Shown piece after piece: positions 4,617 through 7,056 of a DNA stretch of 7,056 bases. The position numbers and the translations under genes are program-made. Location: NCBI GenBank assembly GCA_002293605.1, contig DBDO01000194.1, forward strand, positions 1 through 7,056. Direction: 5' to 3'. The notes under the pieces were generated by a model. The model did not search any database, was not told the origin of the DNA, and saw nothing but the letters and a program-made list of their open reading frames with translations. The stretch is from Desulfovibrionaceae bacterium UBA930 (GTDB lineage Bacteria > Desulfobacterota > Desulfovibrionia > Desulfovibrionales > Desulfovibrionaceae). Each line of letters starts with the position of its first letter. Positions within the stretch are counted from its first letter, which is position 1.

Positions 4617-5549
4617 CTACATGCGCAAATACGGCACATTGCCGATATGCACATGTCTGAGTCTCTGCCGGGCCAGGGAGGCAAAGCTTTGCAAAAGCGC
4701 TATGTCCGTGGGCGGGGCCTCGTACTTGTGGGCCGGGCGGTAACGGGAAATATGCAGGGGAATATCCGGCGAAAGCCCGGCCAGCCACTCTGTTTCACGC
4801 AGGAAGTCCTCGGGAGAATCGCTTATGCCGGGTACGACCAGCGTTGTGATCTCCACATGCGCCCCCGCCTCCAGCAGCCCTTGTATGCTGCGCATGACGC
4901 TTTCCAGCGAGCCGCCCAGACGCGCATATGTTTTGCTGTTAAAGCATTTAAGGTCGATATTGGCCGCATCCACCACCGGCGCAAGCTCCTGCAACAGGGC
5001 CTCGGAATACATGCCGTTGCTGACCAGCACCGTGGCTATGCCTGCCTCGCGCAGCACCGGGGCTGCGGCAATAATGTATTCCGCCTGCAAGGCGGGCTCG
5101 TTGTAGGTATAGGCAATGGCGGCAAGGTCCTGCTCCCGTGCCTGGGCGGCCAGGTTGGGCGCGTCCACGGCCTTGAGCGGCGGCTGGCTGAGAAAAGGCT
5201 CTGAAGGCTGGGCAATGCTGTGGTTCTGGCAAAAGGGACAACGCATGGTGCAGCCGAGGCTGCCCAGAGAGAGAATATGACTGCCGGGCCGCCAGTGATA
5301 GAGCGGTTTCTTTTCAACAGGGTCGATGGCTATGGAGGAAAAGCGGCCGAGATAGGGAGAGAGCAGGCGGCCGGAGGCATTGCCTCTGGCCCGGCAATAG
5401 CCCCTTTTACCCTCTGCGATGACGCAGGCATGGGGGCAGAGCGTGCAGACAACAGCGGGGGCTTCCCCTTTCGCCGCGTCCTGCTCCGCACTTGTCCACC
5501 AGCGCGCTTCCAGACAGTGAGCCTCCGGGCGGCCTGCATCCGCGCTCAT
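4617..5549 (-). CDS. amrS: AmmeMemoRadiSam system radical SAM enzyme (AmrS, PflA-like), C-terminus apparently shortened
   Basis: This is a radical S-adenosylmethionine enzyme related to pyruvate formate-lyase activating enzyme, whose substrate is unknown. The CxxxCxxC cluster motif is at C100, C104, C107 (GCTMRCPFCQNH), which binds the [4Fe-4S] cluster. A family-typical N-terminal cysteine region (CTLCPHAC at 35-42, then C52) may bind a second metal. TYNEPALQ (148-155), VSNGMYS (176-182) and DLKCFN (199-204) fit the radical SAM barrel. The ATG overlaps the AMMECR1 stop as ATGA, showing translational coupling. The protein is 310 residues and ends HIGNVPYLRM. Relatives as I know them continue past GNV with a CPxCG-type tail. 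That tail is absent and no other frame supplies it. The break lies at the T6SS remnant, so loss by rearrangement is inferred. Confidence 0.9.
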   Translation of the reverse strand: MSADAGRPEAHCLEARWWTSAEQDAAKGEAPAVVCTLCPHACVIAEGKRGYCRARGNASGRLLSPYLGRFSSIAIDPVEKKPLYHWRPGSHILSLGSLGCTMRCPFCQNHSIAQPSEPFLSQPPLKAVDAPNLAAQAREQDLAAIAYTYNEPALQAEYIIAAAPVLREAGIATVLVSNGMYSEALLQELAPVVDAANIDLKCFNSKTYARLGGSLESVMRSIQGLLEAGAHVEITTLVVPGISDSPEDFLRETEWLAGLSPDIPLHISRYRPAHKYEAPPTDIALLQSFASLARQRLRHVHIGNVPYLRM

Positions 5550-6088
5550 CGTTCTTCCGTATAGCGAACAACGGTAAAACGAAAGATTTCCGCCCCTTCC
5601 AGATCGCGGATTCCCGCTTTTTGCGCGGCAATGGCAAGCTGCTGCGGTACCTTGCTCACGCCTTCCAGATCGGGCAGCAGGAGCCCGCGCCGTCCTTCTT
5701 TGGCCACAATGACGCCGTAGATTTTGGGGTCAAGCGCCATGCCCGGCAAAAGCGCTTCCGGCTCGTTTAACACATCCACGGAGATATGCGCTTCTTCCAG
5801 CTCTTCCAGCCGCATGGGAGGAAAGCGCGGGTCCCGCGTGGCTGCGGAAAGGGCATTGGCTATAATTTCTTGGCTGAGGTCTGCCTGAGTGGGCATAAAG
5901 GTGCCGATGCAGCCCCTGAGGGAGCCATCGCTGTTTTTTATGGAGACGAAACAGCCCTTTCGGACTGTCCAGAGGCTTACATCATCCGAAAGCTCCGCAA
6001 GACGGCCGGGGCCGGGCGTGGGATCGCCGCGCAGATGCGCGAGAATGCTTGCCCGGGCCAGGGCGGGGTAGGGCTGTGTCTTTGCCAT
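5546..6088 (-). CDS. amrA: AMMECR1 domain protein (AmmeMemoRadiSam system protein A)
   Basis: The 180-residue single-domain protein has the AMMECR1 signature LRGCIGTF (57-64) in a KNSDGSLRGCIGTF context, then SAATRDPRFPPM (81-92), HISVDVL (101-107), and YGVIVAKEGRRGLLLPDL (124-141). The family is conserved from archaea to humans, but its activity is not known. In bacteria it recurs with a Memo-like protein and a radical SAM enzyme, as here, so a shared pathway is likely. The ATG at 6088 is chosen because AGGAGG (plus-strand 6097-6102) lies eight bases upstream. An upstream in-frame extension to 6253 would overlap the neighbouring gene and is rejected. One base separates it from the upstream gene's stop, and its own stop overlaps the amrS start. 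Confidence 0.92.
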   Translation of the reverse strand: MAKTQPYPALARASILAHLRGDPTPGPGRLAELSDDVSLWTVRKGCFVSIKNSDGSLRGCIGTFMPTQADLSQEIIANALSAATRDPRFPPMRLEELEEAHISVDVLNEPEALLPGMALDPKIYGVIVAKEGRRGLLLPDLEGVSKVPQQLAIAAQKAGIRDLEGAEIFRFTVVRYTEER

Positions 6089-6089
6089 G

Positions 6090-6905
6090 TCAGTTTCCTC
6101 CTTCCGCTTGCCAAAGCGCGGTGCAGTAACCGACCCCAAAGGGGCCTTCATAGGAAAAGATGCGCAGGGGGCCGCCACACAGGCCGAGCAGCGTAAGCGC
6201 CGGGCGCAGCCCGCATTCTGCGGCCTTTTCCCTGACGCTTGCAGGCAGTTCAAGCAGCAAATTCGCCCGGCCCTGCTTCAGGGCCTCGACTAGCGCTTTG
6301 TCAAAGACAGGACCGGCGGAATTGAAACCATAGGGGCCGTCCTCTTTCAGGCGGTGTGAGAGATCGCCGCTGGCCAGCAGGGCCGGGCGGTCTTGCCAGG
6401 GCTCCTCCCCCAGAAGTTCTCCCAGACGAAGGGCCTGTTCCGGGCTCAGGCCGGAAGGATTGACGATAAGGATCGGCGGCAGTTCCGCTTCCGGGAACGA
6501 TGCGCGCAGAAGCAGCAGGGGTACGAGAGTTCCATGATCCTGGCTGATATTTTCCGTAGCGCCAAAGGCGGCGGGAATGCCTCCCCGCTTTAAGAGCGCG
6601 GCCAGGGCGCGCAGGGCCTTTTGCGGTGTTTCGGCGCGCAGTTGTGCCTTGGGCGCGCCGAAGCGGGCCAGGTTTCCCTGTATACGCGCAGCGCTGCTCA
6701 CGAAAAGCGCGCCCGGAACATAGGGCGCATGGGGCGAGAGCAGCAGCAGCCAGTCCGGGACCGCGTGCGCATGCAGGGAGCTCAGGGCTTCAACCAAAGA
6801 GCGCATGCCCTGAAGCGTTGCCCCGGCTTCTTTTTCCCGCCCTTGGCCGACTTCAGGGACCAGCACAGGAGGGTGCGGCGTCAGGGCCGCCCATAGCCAT
6901 GTCAT
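6090..6905 (-). CDS. Memo / class III extradiol dioxygenase-like (LigB fold) protein of the AmmeMemoRadiSam operon
   Basis: The 271-residue protein starts MTWLWAALTPHPPVLVPEVG. It has PHPP (His11), LSPHAP (His59), SQDHGTLVPL (His124), ASGDLSHRLKEDGPYGF (178-194) and KAAECGLRP (Glu230). His11, His59 and Glu230 fall where LigB-type dioxygenases hold iron. The Memo branch of this fold often lacks dioxygenase activity, so catalysis is not assumed. In some bacteria this domain is fused to AMMECR1. Here the two are separate but adjacent, supporting a joint role. I chose ATG 6905 because GAGGAGG (plus-strand 6912-6918) lies six bases upstream. A TTG at 6920 would put the ribosome site inside the gene. 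It is the first gene of the three-gene leftward operon. Its stop is one base from the AMMECR1 start. Confidence 0.9.
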   Translation of the reverse strand: MTWLWAALTPHPPVLVPEVGQGREKEAGATLQGMRSLVEALSSLHAHAVPDWLLLLSPHAPYVPGALFVSSAARIQGNLARFGAPKAQLRAETPQKALRALAALLKRGGIPAAFGATENISQDHGTLVPLLLLRASFPEAELPPILIVNPSGLSPEQALRLGELLGEEPWQDRPALLASGDLSHRLKEDGPYGFNSAGPVFDKALVEALKQGRANLLLELPASVREKAAECGLRPALTLLGLCGGPLRIFSYEGPFGVGYCTALWQAEGGN

Positions 6906-6973
6906 GATGGGCCTCCTCAAGAGTTCTCCCGTGAGGCTTTGCCTCCCCGGACCCCTCCAGCAGGGGACATCTT

Positions 6974-7002
6974 TTCAGATGAGTTCGCCTTTACTGCGTC
7001 AA
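6974..7002 (-). promoter_or_regulatory. Candidate promoter for the AmmeMemoRadiSam operon (TTGACG-17-TCTGAA)
   Basis: On the minus strand TTGACG (plus 6997-7002) matches the -35 consensus at five of six positions. It is 17 bp from TCTGAA (plus 6974-6979), a poor -10. It lies about 70 bases before the ATG at 6905, inside the hairpin formed by GTTCGCC/GGCGAAC. Confidence 0.25.
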
Positions 7003-7010
7003 GGGCGAAC
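6983..7010. repeat. Inverted repeat GTTCGCC / GGCGAAC
   Basis: Seven perfect base pairs (6983-6989 and 7004-7010), extendable to about ten with a G-U pair, around a loop that carries the TTGACG -35 candidate on the minus strand. It may be an operator or an RNA hairpin. Confidence 0.45.
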
Positions 7011-7029
7011 GGCCCTGCACCCGCAATTT

Positions 7030-7056
7030 CCGAAAGGCGGCTTTGCCGCTTTTCGG
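7030..7056. terminator. Possible terminator or REP-like hairpin at the right edge
   Basis: CCGAAAGGCGGC (7030-7041), loop TTT, and GCCGCTTTTCGG (7045-7056) form a 12-bp stem with one G-T mismatch. A T-run would be needed on the plus strand beyond 7056 to confirm a terminator for a rightward gene, and the window stops there. Confidence 0.4.

Larger units (their letters stand above)
6906..7056. other. Leader/upstream region of the AmmeMemoRadiSam operon, a series of stacked hairpins
   Basis: The 151 bases contain five inverted repeats in a row: GAGGC-TTT-GCCTC (6933-6945), CCCCT/AGGGG (6952-6966), CATCT/AGATG (6968-6981), GTTCGCC/GGCGAAC (6983-7010) and a 12-bp stem at 7030-7056. Two of the loops share the word GGCTTTGCC. 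No gene is visible. The dense structure could be a 5' leader, a terminator of an upstream gene plus a promoter, or REP-like repeats. The window ends before this can be settled. Confidence 0.5.

Noticed and set aside
4611..5204. Plus-strand frame opposite amrS
   Set aside because: Antisense to a well-conserved radical SAM gene, with no ribosome site or recognisable motif.
6089..6253. N-terminal extension of AMMECR1 by 55 codons
   Set aside because: The extension overlaps the Memo-like gene out of frame and is cysteine/arginine-rich. The ATG at 6088 has a clear ribosome site and begins where AMMECR1 similarity starts.

Overview
The window looks like a chromosomal segment from a Desulfovibrio-type bacterium (Desulfobacterota, Desulfovibrionaceae). 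This is inferred from the character of the GroES/GroEL sequences, the high G+C of the housekeeping genes, and an AmmeMemoRadiSam gene set. No species can be named from the sequence alone.

Layout. On the left, groES and the first 185 codons of groEL form a leftward chaperonin operon. groEL runs off the window. A 367-bp divergent regulatory region separates it from a rightward pair: a small glycine-rich membrane protein (DUF456 family) and a SPOUT-fold RNA 2'-O-methyltransferase of the TrmJ type. Next comes a 574-bp non-coding stretch packed with hairpins. It holds two exact copies of a 24-bp palindrome built on GAGCATTCC/GGAATGCTC, and it ends in a very strong palindromic terminator.

Positions 3067-4592 hold a type VI secretion (T6SS) remnant that is AT-richer than its surroundings. 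A promoter and a good ribosome site lead into a VgrG spike protein that stops after its gp27-like N-terminal domain (214 aa). Overlapping its end is a gene for a bacterial CDC123-like enzyme of the R2K ATP-grasp clade, split by a frameshift near 4076-4089. CDC123 is best known as a eukaryotic translation-initiation (eIF2) assembly factor. A bacterial branch linked to T6SS has been proposed, and this locus fits that proposal. As written, both genes are damaged.

The right third is a tight leftward three-gene operon: a Memo/LigB-like protein, AMMECR1, then a radical SAM enzyme. Gene spacing is 1 nt, then an ATGA overlap. This is the AmmeMemoRadiSam system, whose function is unknown. The radical SAM protein appears to lose its usual C-terminal tail exactly where it meets the T6SS remnant, which suggests the island and this gene were affected by the same rearrangement. 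The window ends in a short leader made of stacked hairpins.

The most interesting item is the VgrG-CDC123 pair. Next are the shared damage at both edges of that island and the palindrome-rich repeat region on its left.
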